Of a stretch of DNA of 64,000 nt, positions 12,861 to 25,038 are shown piece by piece. The translations under genes and the position numbers were made by a program. The number at the start of each line of letters is the position of its first letter. Position 1 is the stretch's first letter. The DNA comes from Owenia fusiformis (taxonomy: Eukaryota; Annelida; Polychaeta; Sabellida; Oweniidae): the NCBI GenBank assembly GCA_903813345.2, contig CAIIXF020000002.1, forward strand, positions 25,186,455-25,250,454, written 5' to 3'. The notes below the pieces were generated by a model, which had not been told where the DNA came from, searched no databases, and was given only the letters and a program-made list of their open reading frames with translations.

Positions 12861-13984
12861 TTCTGCAATGGATATTACACTTGAGAATACTGACATTGCA
12901 TAATTATAGTAAACAAATTAACATCCTATATTTAAAAACGTAGTAGGGCTGTTAAACATTTGTTTATTCACCTTAGCCTAGATTTCACCAATTGATAAAC
13001 TTAGAAATACATTACTGCAACAATGTGTATTATATTCAGGTAATATTTGTCTTGGAATTACATTATAGGGATAATTATACCAGGATAACATGCAATTATT
13101 AATCATTTTACCAATTATATATTGTACTCTCAAAAACACTATTGTTTGCACCATGGCGATATATTGTTTTCTCTTACAATGTTTCCACTGTAGGTGGTTG
13201 CAAAACTCCAGCTTGATCAAAAATGTGAAAATATGATATAAAAATTTGAGGTTTTCGTGATTTCTTAATTCTTAGTTTTGGTGAAATGAAACATGGTGCA
13301 ACTTATTTTTTCAAATTCTGGCGCAGACATCTCATTTATTGCTTAAAAGGTCAAGTTGATAGACAGGATGTTGACAGAAAATCAATACTAATTGTTTTTT
13401 TGATTCAGAGGAATGTAATACAATTAATCCGTCATGCACCAGAGTGGATAAGATTGATTTTGCATCTAATACCTGTAAAATCTATCATCTTCAAAATGGA
13501 GCATGTTCAATCTTAATTGAAGATATAACACCTGACTGATATGAGGGCCTATGAGGAAAGCAAGAAATATAGTAGGCTTATGTCATATTAATGATTATAA
13601 AAATGATTTCATGATCTAAAGAGACACAGATTTGACTTTGGGGCACACAAAGACAAAAAAATGTTAAAATACAAATTTTCAAATATAATGATTTTAACAT
13701 TTGGTTTGAACTTTATTATTTCCCTCTGACACATATCATATGACTTGTATGGTAAGGGCTATGAATACTTTATCTGTTAAATGTTTGCGCATCTAAAGAT
13801 ATGATGTTTGTGGACAAGTCCTATAATTGCTTAATCTTGGTTTTTAAACCCATGTGATAATGATGGCCAGTTTTGCCCCACTATCAAATTTATCGTTGCC
13901 CACTGAAAAATTCAAGACTGAAAAGTAAAAAAAACACTCAGCATAATGTAAAACAACCCATGGATAAAATGAAACACCAAAGTG

Positions 13985-14108
13985 CACGATAACTGACATT
14001 TTGGTGTACATTCACATTTGTTACAGATGCCAAAACCCAACCATTGAACAACCAAACACTGCCACAAAAAGACTATATTACAATATGTCATCACTTGTGA
14101 CGGTGACA
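13985..14108 (+). repeat. CACCACCTGCC family repeat, copy 6
   Basis: Diverged 5' end (TGACATTTTGGTGTACATTC), then TTGTTACAGATGCCAAA and the 3' palindrome form CATCACTTGTGACGGTGACA. Confidence 0.55.
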
Positions 14109-14460
14109 AAAAATCTAATTAATTGTATCTCTAAACGAAACAGAAATAATGACCAGGGTCCTTATGAGATTAAAAACTAAAATGAAAATTACGATTTTTA
14201 AAACTAGCTATTATATTTACATCCAAACAGTAACATAGCCCTACCTCGAATTATTCATTCTAGTTAAACATTATAAGATGGAGAAACCAGAATTGAGTGG
14301 CACATATATTAATTGAGCATATTTACTTTAATCTCAATGACAAAACAGTAGTCTTGTTAAACAAACTACAAACAAAGCTGTGACACTTAAACTCAATTTA
14401 CTGGTTTTTGAAAATTAGTACAATGCATCCTTCATAAGAGTTTAGCAATGAAGTACTCAC

Positions 14461-14492
14461 TGCACATGAAATTTATCACCGAGTTCAAATTG
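14461..14492 (-). CDS. micro-exon of an unrecognised gene
   Basis: A 32-bp exon with strong flanks: acceptor TTGTAAATTACAG and donor CA|GTGAGTAC. Read in phase 0, as required by the exon ending at 20541, it gives QFELGDKFHV plus two bases. That phase fit and the quality of both splice sites are the only support. I did not find the next exon. Confidence 0.4.
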
Positions 14493-15305
14493 CTGTAATT
14501 TACAAGTAATGCACAAAAATGTTGATGTAAAATGTACATATTATTATTAACAAAAAAGACAAACTACGTCAAATTAAAACATGGATGTCTCAAAAGCGTA
14601 CAAATGAGTGAATAGCATACAAATACATTACTATATAGGAGTGAAAAGGATTAAATATTTAACACTTGATCATTGACATTATTTCATAACAAGGAAATGT
14701 CTGGTAGGTCTGATCTGATCTATTGATTTATCCTGAAACCAAAATTATTGTATTAATAAGGATGCTCTAATATTTCCATGTTATTGGTTTTAATTATTAC
14801 AAACACTTTGGATGTGATATATCGATTTGAATTTTCCATAAAATTGATACACCAAATTTAGTATTACACCTCGTACGGACTAGGTTTAAAATGAGCTCTC
14901 TCTCATAAACATTGTGTATCAATTTCAAACCCATGTTTCTAATAATTTGGGATATAATCAAGGGGATATTTTCGATTTATCTTCAGATTTTTCTTGATAC
15001 AGTGTTCATCAACCATTTGTCCAATTGAAAAAATGATATCATTCAAATTCATTAAATACATTATATTGCTTTTTTCAAATTTGCCAAATATGCCTCTTTC
15101 CAACACCCAATATTACATAAACAAATCATACGATGCCATCTATTTAAATAAGCTTGACGTAAAAGCATTATTGCTCATTCAATTCATTAGCCATGATTGA
15201 TGTAAAAAATAAAAATAATAAATTAATGATGACCAATCAGTGATCGAAATATTTCATTTTCTGACATACTCCTTATAATTGCAGAAATAATTCTTTATTT
15301 TTCAG
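14493..15305. other. non-coding sequence
   Basis: AT-rich, no supported feature. The short plus-strand frame at 14994-15200 has no coding character. Confidence 0.4.
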
Positions 15306-15628
15306 GGCTAGATACAGCAATCACAGTTGGCGTCATAAACACTGTCAGCCCTGAAAATACCTCTTCCACATTGGATAATAACACCGCTGTCATAGTTGTT
15401 GTCTGCGTCGTAATTGGCATAGCCCTACTATGTATCATAACATTTTTGATCCTGTTATACCTGCTTTATAAAAGGAGGGTACGTCGTAGTGAGACGTCAC
15501 ACCATGAAGAACATGTGTATAAAAAATACAAGCCACCAACACCACCGCCAAAGGTATATCATATAATTGAAACTAGAAAACCTAAGTATGTCATCAAGGA
15601 GATGGTGAATGTAAAACGACCAAGTTAA
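15306..15628 (+). CDS. single-pass membrane protein, last exon
   Basis: Acceptor TTATTTTTCAG, then two bases completing a codon, then 106 codons and TAA. In order: a short Thr/Ser-rich segment with N-glycosylation sequons (NTS, NNT), one strongly hydrophobic span of about 24 residues (AVIVVVCVVIGIALLCIITF onward), a basic stop-transfer KRRVRR, and a cytoplasmic tail with a proline motif (PPTPPPK), several Tyr residues and a Lys/Arg-rich end. This predicts a type I or III topology with the tail inside. The family is not recognised. The upstream exon may be 7432-7498, whose phase fits. Confidence 0.6.
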
Positions 15629-16229
15629 ATAATAATCATCTCCCTACAATGGACTAACTCAAAAATGTACTGAAGTACATCTCAAAACACCTAAACCATA
15701 GCAGCTTAGAGGATGAGTTTTGCCTTTGGACATCAGTTGTAACACCTTGAACTGTTTTATAACACATTGGATAATCAAAATATTTATGTTCTTATTAGTC
15801 TAAATCAGACTATTAATTGAATAATACAATTCGATATGAAATCTATGTATCACCTGAACTATGCATCATGTGGCGATTATGTATGTCCAATCCACATGAC
15901 ACTTGAATTGGCAGAAGTTTAGTAAAGGTTTTGACATGGAGGTCAATGGGACTAACAAATGGGCCAAAAATGTTTGTTTTAAGATTCATGCTAATATACA
16001 TTACAAAGGATCTACATAGATGGATAAAATGTAGTTTAACCAGAACAACGGCAACGCCAAAGCGTAGCGAATCCCATCGAACAGAAATGGCTGGCATTTT
16101 TACAAACGAAGCGCAAATATCATAAAACTACACACCAGAAAGGCCACCATTTTCAAAATGGTTGCTCACTAGCCAAGTTGTCATCAGAAGAAATAATATG
16201 CTTTTAAGTAGCCACCTCTAAAATTTTTG

Positions 16230-16940
16230 AAAAATCGCACACGTACTTGTAAAATAACACACATAAAAATGGTGGCCATTTTTCAAAATGGCCGACTACT
16301 CCCCAAAGTTTCATTAGACAATGTGCCATGCTTAAAGTATTCACATATCAAATATGAACAAAATCACTCCACTACTTTTCGAGTTATAGTAAAATACGTT
16401 AAAATGGCGGCCATTTTTCAAAATTGTTTTCAAAATGGCCGCCTTCTACCAAAAGTGTCATAGGGCAGTGTGCCATGCTTATAGTATTCACATACCAAAT
16501 ATGAACAAAATCGCTCCACTACTTTTCGAGTTCTAGTAAAATACGTTAAAATGGTGGCCATTTTTAAAAATGGCCGCCTTCTACCAAAAGTGTCTTTAGA
16601 CAGTGTGTAATGCTTATAGTATTCACACACCAAATATGAACAAAATCGCTCCATTATTTTTTGAGTTACAGCAAAAATCGTAAAATGACGAGTAAAGGCC
16701 GCCATTTTTCAAGATGGCTGCCATGTGCTTTTTAATATCTACATTTGTACCATTATTAATGTCCTTTATAATTTTTTTACATTTAAAACATATTGCTATT
16801 ACAGTTTTACATATTGCACCTAAATTACTGTAAAATCGTCACTAAAATGGCCGCCATTTTGAAATGAGCGGCCATTTTGAAAATCGGCTTTCGAGCAGAA
16901 CTTCTACCCCCATAGGGTATATGTGTACAAAATATGAACA
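16230..16940. repeat. AAAATGGCGGCCATTTT tandem modules
   Basis: Three to four degenerate modules of roughly 135-150 bp, each with a palindromic ATGGCGGCCAT-type core, the phrase CCAAATATGAACAAAATCGC and TACTTTTCGAGTT. The last module leads directly into the GGAC microsatellite. ATGGCGGC and its reverse complement resemble YY1 sites, but here they are part of a repeat, so function is doubtful. Confidence 0.75.
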
Positions 16941-16968
16941 AAATCGGGCCAACGGTATTTGAGTTATT

Positions 16969-17083
16969 GCCCGGACGGACGGACAGACGGACGGACGGAC
17001 GTACGTACGGACGTACGTACGGACGGACGGACGGACGGACGGACGGACGGACGGACGGACGGACGGACGGACGGACGGACGGA
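16969..17083. repeat. (GGAC)n microsatellite
   Basis: About 115 bp of GGAC units with scattered AGAC and GTAC variants. It is followed by CTCCGAACTTCGTTCGATGG, a short palindromic tail that ends this compound repeat. Open frames across it encode repetitive DGRT peptides and are artefacts. Confidence 0.9.
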
Positions 17084-17109
17084 GGCGTTCCCTATATCCC
17101 TCCGAACTT

Positions 17110-18062
17110 CGTTCGATGGGATAATAATCACATACTTAATTATATATATTTAATTTGCATCATTCTTAAAAGATAAAACTGGTCGGGGTACTAAGTGTAC
17201 AAATCGTTAATATACAATGAAACTCCGAGTACAAATAAACAGTGAGTACCCCTGAATAGAGCTCACAAGAATAACCATGAATTATGAAAACAAACTTAAT
17301 CAAAGAGTGAAATTCAGGAAAATCAACAAGGACAATGGTGAAATGAGTCAAAATTACAAATTGTAGGTATAAGCACTTATCAATCTGAAATTGCTTCAAT
17401 TTCCAGAGAGAGATATGTTGAATGTAAAATTTTCTGAGAATGGTTGCTCTTAAAGTTGCCTGAGGTTTGTATGTACAGAGTGAATTGATCAATAACTATA
17501 GTTAACTATCAACATGTCAATAGCTGCCTACATTGGTTTATAAACATGGAACTCTACTTCAAACAAAGTTTGTAACTATATATTAGGATTAATTGACTGA
17601 TTGACTAAGACCTGACTAAAGGGTGGTTTGGTAGTAGAAGACAACTGATTCAAAAGTAATTGTTAACGTATCCATAAATACATTATTTAAAAAAATATTT
17701 TTCTATCATTTTATATTTCACCTTTATCGAAAAAGGTCAAATAATCTAAAAATCTGGTAGATTTCTTGTTTTTAATTATTGCCACTTGTGTTTTTGATTT
17801 TATCTTTATTGACATTTATTGTAGATGCTCTGTATTATGTAAAATAAAGTCTTGTTTTAATAAGCTATTTACACAATCTAGTTAGTTGATAGTTTCTCAA
17901 AACATTTTTAATTTCACTTTGGAATGACCCGCCCCACAAAATCTTGTAATGGACTTCACCCCCCCCCTCCCCAAATGTAACATAACTTTCACACAAATGT
18001 TGTATGAACATGCATTGCCTGTGTCCTTTGCATGTCATATACGAAGGCATCTACTGTGGATA
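17110..18062. other. non-coding sequence
   Basis: No supported gene. The minus-strand frame at 17166-17492 (108 codons) lacks any motif or splice context. Confidence 0.4.
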
Positions 18063-18366
18063 AGCCCTAACTAGAGGTACCAACTATGAGCACCAACTAT
18101 GAATATCAACTTAAATCACTAATTATACATACAAACTGAAGGCACTGACTGTAAGCCCATATAACTGGAGGTACCAACTATGAGCACCAACTATGAATAT
18201 CAACTTAAATCACTAATTATAAGTACAAACTGAAGGCACTGACTGTAAGCCCATATAACTGGAGGTACCAACTATAAGCACCAACTATGAACATCAACTT
18301 AAATCACCAATTATAAGTACAAACTGAAGGTACTGACTGTAAGCCCTAACTGGAGGTACCAACTAA
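18063..18366. repeat. minisatellite, unit about 110 bp
   Basis: Three copies of a unit beginning CTGGAGGTACCAACTATGAG and containing ATCAACTTAAATCAC and ACAAACTGAAGGCACTGACTG. Each unit is itself built of ACCAACTATGA sub-repeats. Degenerate relatives continue at about 18545-18750. Confidence 0.8.
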
Positions 18367-18799
18367 GTGTTGTTTTTTATCTATAAATATTTCAATGGCT
18401 GTGCCATACTGGCATTACTAGCCATGTCTTTATATATATTAAAATGACATATGCTATAAATAATATAAATAGATCAAGATACAAAATAAAAACACTTCAT
18501 GTGTATGTGTGTGACTAAAAAGGGTATAAATCAAAAAATATAAGAGCAAACTTCAGGCACCAACTAAAGGCACTGAGTGAAGGTACCAACTATGAGCTCA
18601 TATCAATATCAGGAAAATATCAACTGAAATTAATATGTATCAACTATGAGTGCCAACTGTAGGCACCAACTACTACGATAGGTACCAACTGTAGGCATAG
18701 ACATTCAATATCAACTGAAATCACCAAAAAACTACCAACTGCAAGCACCAGCTATTTGTATTCAATGTGTATACTATGTGTACAGGTATATTAAGAATG

Positions 18800-19301
18800 C
18801 AGGCCTGTCAACTGTCCCGCAATTTGCGTATTTGTCACGCATTTGCTGAAGAATTTGAAGTCACGCCAGTTTTTTTTGCGTGACAGAAAATGTCACGCAA
18901 AATACGCATTTTACCTGGTAATTGTCAAGCAAAAATATTTCTGTAGAAATTTTTTCGAAATATGTTTACGATACGGTAAAAATACGAACGCCGGAAAAAA
19001 ACGAACGCAATTTGTTCGGATTTGTCACGCGAATCCCGTATGTGTGACGCATGTTCATTGGAAATTTTTCGTACCTACCCCCCCCCCCCCCCCCCCCCCC
19101 CCCGTTGACGATAACGCGAGCGTAGCGAGCGCGAAAAATTTGAGGTGTTCAAACTTTGGCAAAGGTGCTCAAACTTTGGCCAAAGGTGTTTAAAAGTTGG
19201 CCAAAGGTGTTCAAAATTTGGACAAAAGTGTTCAGATTTGGACTTAGGTGTCCAACATTTTGAAGTCACTCATATTAGGTGGTCCCAAGTTGACAGCCCT
19301 G
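18800..19301. mobile_element. short DNA transposon with CAGGSCTGTCAAC ends
   Basis: Left end CAGGCCTGTCAAC and right end GTTGACAGCCCTG form a 13-bp inverted repeat with one mismatch. AGAATG flanks both ends exactly. The interior has repeated TTTGTCACGC motifs, a 26-base C run (19078-19103) and about five copies of a 22-bp unit (GGTGTTCAAACTTTGGCCAA-like). The CAGGG-type ends resemble hAT elements, though hAT duplications are normally 8 bp. Confidence 0.7.
19078..19103 (+). repeat. poly(C) tract
   Basis: A 26-base uninterrupted C run inside the 18800-19301 element. The length is prone to assembly error. Confidence 0.85.
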
Positions 19302-20540
19302 AGAATGCCATTCACAATATAGGGCTATATGTACAATAATAGGTTGTTTTGAACATTATAGCCGTGTCTGTCTAGATTACAACCTAAACAATACATTGTA
19401 ACTATTCTATGTTTTAATCAACAGAGGAGAACAAATACACATTTATCATAGACGCACTTGGGTATATTGATTTCAACTGGGAGTCCTTACAGCTTAAATA
19501 CCCAGCATTGTGGCATCATATTACAACTTTTGACAAACATTCCTCACATTTCTTTGCTCGTTTTTAATGGTTATATTGACTTAATCAAATTATCAAAACA
19601 GAATCTGAGGAGACTTTTACTTGCATAAACAAATTCTACAAAGTGTATCAATTTGGTCGGTATCAATGTTTATTGCTTTATTGTAGTATGTAGCATTTCA
19701 ACGTTGGAAACGAATCAATCTAATGTAATTATACAGGTAAAGAAAACCGATGTATGGGTAGTAAAGTGAGAGGGAAAAAACAAAGGCAATCAATAGTCAT
19801 TTCAGAACGCAGGCCTTTATGTCATACAGGGGTTATTCATTAACCATACCATTTCAATAATACCACTTAGCAAAGACTCAATGTCTTATGTTGACTTATG
19901 GGCTTTCTCTTGAAATCTCTATATGGAATTAATAAGTATGAAGTATTATATCCATATGTACACGTAATATGTATGGAGCATTGAATTGCAAAATTCAAAG
20001 ACCAAAAATATGTTTATTTCTTGTTGCATATCCTAAGAGACTGAATATTCGGATACATAAAAAGCCACAACCGTGGGAATATGTTATTCGAAATACTTTC
20101 TTTTAATCTTTCAGTTAAGCACGTCTATGCTGCTAAATAACACTGTACCAGTGAAAGTGAAAGTACTTTTAAACAGTTGCTACAACAGATTTCATGACAA
20201 CCCTAGTGCTTAAAATCTATACTTTTTTAAATCAATACAAATCACATAATATGTCAGTGATATATCGCAAAATCATGTAAATTGTTCAGGAATCGACCAA
20301 AATAAGCTAAATGTCTGTTTAAACATCAGTCATTAAGAATATTTACATAAGTTAAATAATTAATGAATAATTGATATGTGGCGTGTCATGGATCCAATTT
20401 GAGTATGACCTACTTTTAAACTTTTCGATCAACAAACTTTTCAACATTGTTAAACCCATAAGCTAGTGTATCTGACACACGATTAAACATCATTAACTGA
20501 TCAAGTGATCATTGCTTATATAATTTATCATATGACTCAC
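19302..20540. other. intron of the unrecognised minus-strand gene
   Basis: I see no feature beyond AT-rich sequence. Confidence 0.4.
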
Positions 20541-21060
20541 CTTATTCTTGAGCACGTCGCCGAAAAATACATTCGCATTGTTGCTGGGTCGATATGCTTC
20601 TTTTGACTCTGCTAGTCCATCAGTCGGGCCGATTGTGAGTCTTCTCTCTCGTTTTACCCCCGCTAATTCCTCTGCTTCCTCTTCCAATGCTTTCTCTGTG
20701 GGTTGCCTAATTGCCCCTCCATGCGTAATGGGTCGCTGGCCCTGAGGGGCTCGTTCAGAAGCGACCCCAGGAGCAGCTGTTTGGGGTCGAAGATTTTCAT
20801 AATCGAACAGTCCACTTGCGAACGTATAATGTGTTTGTAAGTTGGCTGATGCTGAACTTGGCCTTATCTTCTTTTTGTCCGGTAGTTTTTCCGTCTCGGA
20901 CGGCATATTGCTTGGGTATTTCACCAATAAATCGTTCAGTAAATCGCGTTCTCCAGGAGTGACGATCAACTGCTTCTGTGCATGGCGGATTCCTGACCAA
21001 GCACTACTTCCACCAAATAACTGCGCCATAGCAGTCGAATATGCAATGGAATCCATCCGC
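20541..21060 (-). CDS. unrecognised protein, third coding exon
   Basis: A 520-bp exon: acceptor GTGTAATTGTAG, one completing base, 173 codons, and a perfect donor AATAAG|GTGAGTC in phase 0. It reads GRMDSIAYSTAMAQLFGGSS onward. It is rich in charged residues, with a dibasic KKKIRPSSAS patch, a Glu-rich helix (EKALEEEAEELAG) and Pro/Thr-rich segments. There is no membrane span and no recognised domain. The composition looks like a disordered regulatory or ciliary protein, but that is inference. The phase fits exon 22477-22653 upstream and micro-exon 14461-14492 downstream. Confidence 0.7.
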
Positions 21061-22476
21061 CTACAATTACACAGATACTGTAATTATGTGTTTTAAAAGC
21101 CTATTTGTGGTGTCTGATATCATTTTTATTTTATAACAAGTTTGCTATTGTTCATTTCCCGATTCTATCAGTGTTTACTATTTGTGATCTTTGATTTCAA
21201 ATTACTTTGGAAGAACTATTTTATTTGGAACTATTTTAATCAGTACCCCGGACACACTGATGAGAATGTGGTCGGACACATAATTGATCAATATAAGCTT
21301 ATGCAATTAATCAGTTGATTACACTTTTTACACAAAATTAGTCACACAGTTATAGTAAAATGTATTTTAAAAGTCCATTCTTGAAGTCTGAAATCAACTT
21401 TGTTTCAAAACAGGCCTGACTACTGACGTCGTAGTCCGGGGGTCGTGGGATGCGATCTAGAGGCTCTGTGATGAAGAAAAGAATTCATCCTAGGTTTGCC
21501 ATAAAGTCTGTGTAGATTCATCACTGGTAATATATCTAATAAATCAAGTTCATTTACTTCAGAGAATAATGCTTTATTTTCAACGGTTGCTATTGTTTAG
21601 ACCTATTACAGCGTGTTTACATTGTGCCCGTGCGGTACCGTATGCATTGTTAAATCGGTTCGTTTTGGAGTAGTTGGAATGAGCCGTATACAGCATCCAT
21701 TTAAAGTTAAAATCACGCACCTTGGTTTATCATGTTGTAGTTTCATCCACTGTCACAAAGCGTGACATGTGAAGGATTTTTTGTTCGAAGGAGTCATGAA
21801 TTTATTTAAAACCTAGGATGAGGAAATCCTAGTTTAAAACTAACTTTTAGAGGTCACATATCGTTTAATTATTAATAAGTGATGATTTACACCAATGCAT
21901 ATAGCATTCATCCTTACGTGTTTGCCGAAACATTAAGAATGTTGGTTAAATAAGCGAAAAATGAACTCATTCCGCCCTCCATGAAAGTCAGGAAAAAAAA
22001 TATATTTTCGAAATTTTTTGTCTCATAGAAATCAATGGTACAAAGATATTCTTCCTTTTAACCTGATAAGATAATAAAAATTGATTATTAAAATTTAGCA
22101 TATTTAGAAAAACATGTAAATTTCTTTTTATTATTTCTAAAAGTTTTTGCCACCGGAGTGATATTACGATGCGCTCACTTGCTCACTTTTTTGCATTGAA
22201 GTGGCTAAGATATGACATTTTATTATTGAAATAATTTTACACGGAGGAGATAAGGTAATGCTTAGGACTAATTTAAGAAAATTAGCTTCAATTATATACA
22301 ATTGTATAATGAGGAGGAAGATACTTCAAATTGCCAGTATATGAAATATATTTTTATGTAAGTTATAATATTGAAATCTTCCAGGGGAGTCATGGGAGTT
22401 AACCTCCGTTGTCTCTCAAGGTATCGCATCTTAGAAGAATGCATGCGCTTGATACATGTAAATGAGCAATAGTTAC
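21061..22476. other. intron of the unrecognised minus-strand gene
   Basis: No supported gene or repeat. Confidence 0.45.
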
Positions 22477-22653
22477 CCTCTGGCAGAGTCCGATTGGCCT
22501 CCTTTCTCAAAATCATTCTCTCTTATATCATCCAGATCATCATCGTCGTCTGAACCATCGGGGTCGTCGTCATTATCAGGATCATCGTCCAACAATTCAG
22601 ATATGTTTTCCAGGAGCTGTGACTGAGAAACTGACATAGAGGTACATGTTCCG
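22477..22653 (-). CDS. unrecognised protein, second coding exon (acidic)
   Basis: A 177-bp exon with acceptor TTCGATTTCAG and donor AGAGG|GTAACT, phase 2 at both ends. The reading gives a Ser/Gln-rich start (SMSVSQSQLLENISELL) and then an extremely acidic run (DDDPDNDDDPDGSDDDDDL), typical of disordered acidic tracts. Acceptors a few bases further in give stops, so the phase selects this boundary. Confidence 0.65.
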
Positions 22654-22715
22654 CTGAAATCGAACGCATAGAAGATTGATCCTCTTGAGATCTAGTCATG
22701 CAGTACCAGATTATA

Positions 22716-23789
22716 CAGGGTGTCTAAAAAGTCTCTTTTCACATTATACAGACTTTGTAAAGAGACTCAAGGCGAAGCTAAATTAAATAAAAAGTACAAA
22801 AAATGACTGCCATATTTTTTGATAAAGACACATGTTTTTGAAATCTGTTTACCTTGTATATGAATTGTATATCTTGACAAATGAAACATGTCAAAGTTAA
22901 CATCACACATAAACGCATTTTTCTAAACTATGAATTGGAGGTGTATGGATCCCAAAGCTAGCATGAAGAGTGCGAAGTGAGGCTAATTTTTGAAAGTTTC
23001 AAGGAGTAGCCTTGCAACAGTCACACATTTGCAAGAGTCTAAAATTTCCACAAATCATCTTACCTTTCCCAGGAACAACGAAGGAGCATGAAAATGTGTA
23101 CTTCTTGCATTGTTAGAGTATAATAAAGCTCAAACCATTGTAAATTCTAAATATTTCATGTCCACCATTTTGCTTGCCGGAACTACTTCTAGACTTCCTG
23201 ATTAATCCTCATACAAGTTTTGTGACTACACCAAATGGCATGGATTATCACCTGTATATTTTATCTATTACAGTATAATTATCATGATAGATACATGATA
23301 GAGGCTTTATGAATGATAAACAATGGATACATGAATGAGAATAACTCTGGACTAAAAAATAGTTCCAGGAAACAAAATGGTAGACATGAAATATTTAGAA
23401 TTCACAATGGTTTGAGCTTTATTATACTCTAACAATGCAAGAAGTACACATTTTCATGCTCCTTCGTTGTTCCTTGGTAAGGTAAGATTATATCTGGAAA
23501 TTTTGAATTCTTGCAAATGTGTGACTGTTGCAAGGCTACTCCTTGAAACTTTCAAAAAATAGCCTCATTTCACACTCTTCATGCGAGCTTTGGGGTGCCA
23601 TGCGCCTCCAATTCATAGTTATGAAAAATGCGTTTAAATGTGAGGTTTTCTTTTATGTGTCTCTTTAGTCAGGAAATGCATTCACATACAAGGAAAACAG
23701 TATACAAAATCTTCTGACTTTATCAAAAAAATATGGCTCCCATGTTTTTGTAATTTTGATTAACTTAAATGTCACCTTAAGGACACAGT
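22716..23789. mobile_element. foldback element with mariner-like CAGGGTGTC end
   Basis: The left end CAGGGTGTCTAAAAAGTC follows TA; the right end is the eroded counterpart GGACACAGTG before TA. Inside are two inverted arms of about 270 bp (about 22915-23185 and 23365-23640) sharing blocks such as AACAATGCAAGAAGTACACA. A short unique loop separates them. No transposase frame survives. It fits a TA-targeting Tc1/mariner-type non-autonomous element. Confidence 0.7.
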
Positions 23790-23912
23790 GTATAGCCTAT
23801 TTAACAGTGGCCCCTTGCGATAACTGACCCCCCCCCCTTCTATTCTAATATTGGTCATAAGGTGGAACTAGGCTACCGTGATTTAGTATTCCACCGTTTT
23901 CGAATTTGAATA

Positions 23913-24955
23913 CCCCCTGTAAAGAAAAAAAGGTGCAATTTCTTTTACCAATCATATCTTTTTTATTTTTCATTATTATAAGACCAAACATTCAGAGGGT
24001 ATAATGTGTGTATACTTTGACCAAATGGAGAAAATTTCATAGAATTTCGGAAATATTGTTACTTTTGTCAAAATCAAAATAGAACTCTAGTTAAAAAATA
24101 TATTGTGCTAAATTATTACCATTTCTTAGTAAAATGTCGTTCTCCGGTACGTTGCCAAAATTATTCGATGGTACCCCGTGATTGTTAAAAGTTAGAAAGG
24201 ATTGAATATAACAACTTCCAAAATCGTGAGTGTGATATTTTACCATAAACTGACGTCATGAATAAATCCCATACTCCAGCAATGTGGAATACACCATTTT
24301 AAAAAGTCTTCAATCCAATAAAACTTTGTGAAAAATATCAGTTATATAATGAATGACAGATTAATTTTTATGATAGAATTTGAGGTAATAACCTTCAAAT
24401 TCAGAGGTCTCTTTTCAGTTCAAAATTAGGGATGGGGGTAATATATATTGCAATAAACTGGAAATTGTAAGATAATTATAACCCTTAATATTTCTCAATG
24501 ATCCATAAATACATGTATGTTATACATCCTATACTTAGCGTATGCATACCGGAATTTATGTCAGATGTGATATATAAATGTGTTTATTGAGTAAAATGGT
24601 AAGATCCTATCCCTAGTTTCATTGATATTTTAGGCGTAAAATTTTCTAAAAATAACATATTGAAAATGTAACATATTGAAAATGATATCCCAGGCTTACA
24701 GGAAAATGTACAATACTGTATAATAGTCAATTCTAATTTATGACGTAATTTAATGGAAAAAGTCACATTTGTGAGTTAGTGAGACAATGTATTTAACCAT
24801 TGCTAACTTTTTTAAATTTTCATCAATTTTTTCTAATTTCCACAAGTCATTCACAATATTTACGCCATGCGCTTCCAAGAGTTTAGTAATATCATAAAAA
24901 ATTTGAAAATGTTATGACTGATAATGGACCATGCACCTTTTTTCTTTACAGAGGG
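23913..24955. mobile_element. TA-flanked inverted-repeat element
   Basis: The left end CCCCCTGTAAAGAAAAAAAG and the right end, read in reverse as CCCTCTGTAAAGAAAAAAGG, form about 24 bp of inverted repeat. TA flanks both ends. It is about 1.04 kb with no coding frame, and is likely a second non-autonomous DNA transposon sitting 120 bp from the first. Confidence 0.65.
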
Positions 24956-25038
24956 TAGTACATTTTGATTTCATTCTAGGAATAAATAATCCAGAAACAA
25001 TTCAATATGTAAATGTCGCCCGATTTTTCATGACTCAC

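Larger units (their letters stand above)
22654..25038. other. intron filled by two inverted-repeat elements
   Basis: Apart from the elements at 22716-23789 and 23913-24955, little unique sequence remains. Confidence 0.6.

Noticed and set aside
16934-17176. Open frames across the GGAC microsatellite
   Set aside because: They translate a tetranucleotide repeat into DGRT-type peptides; no coding evidence.
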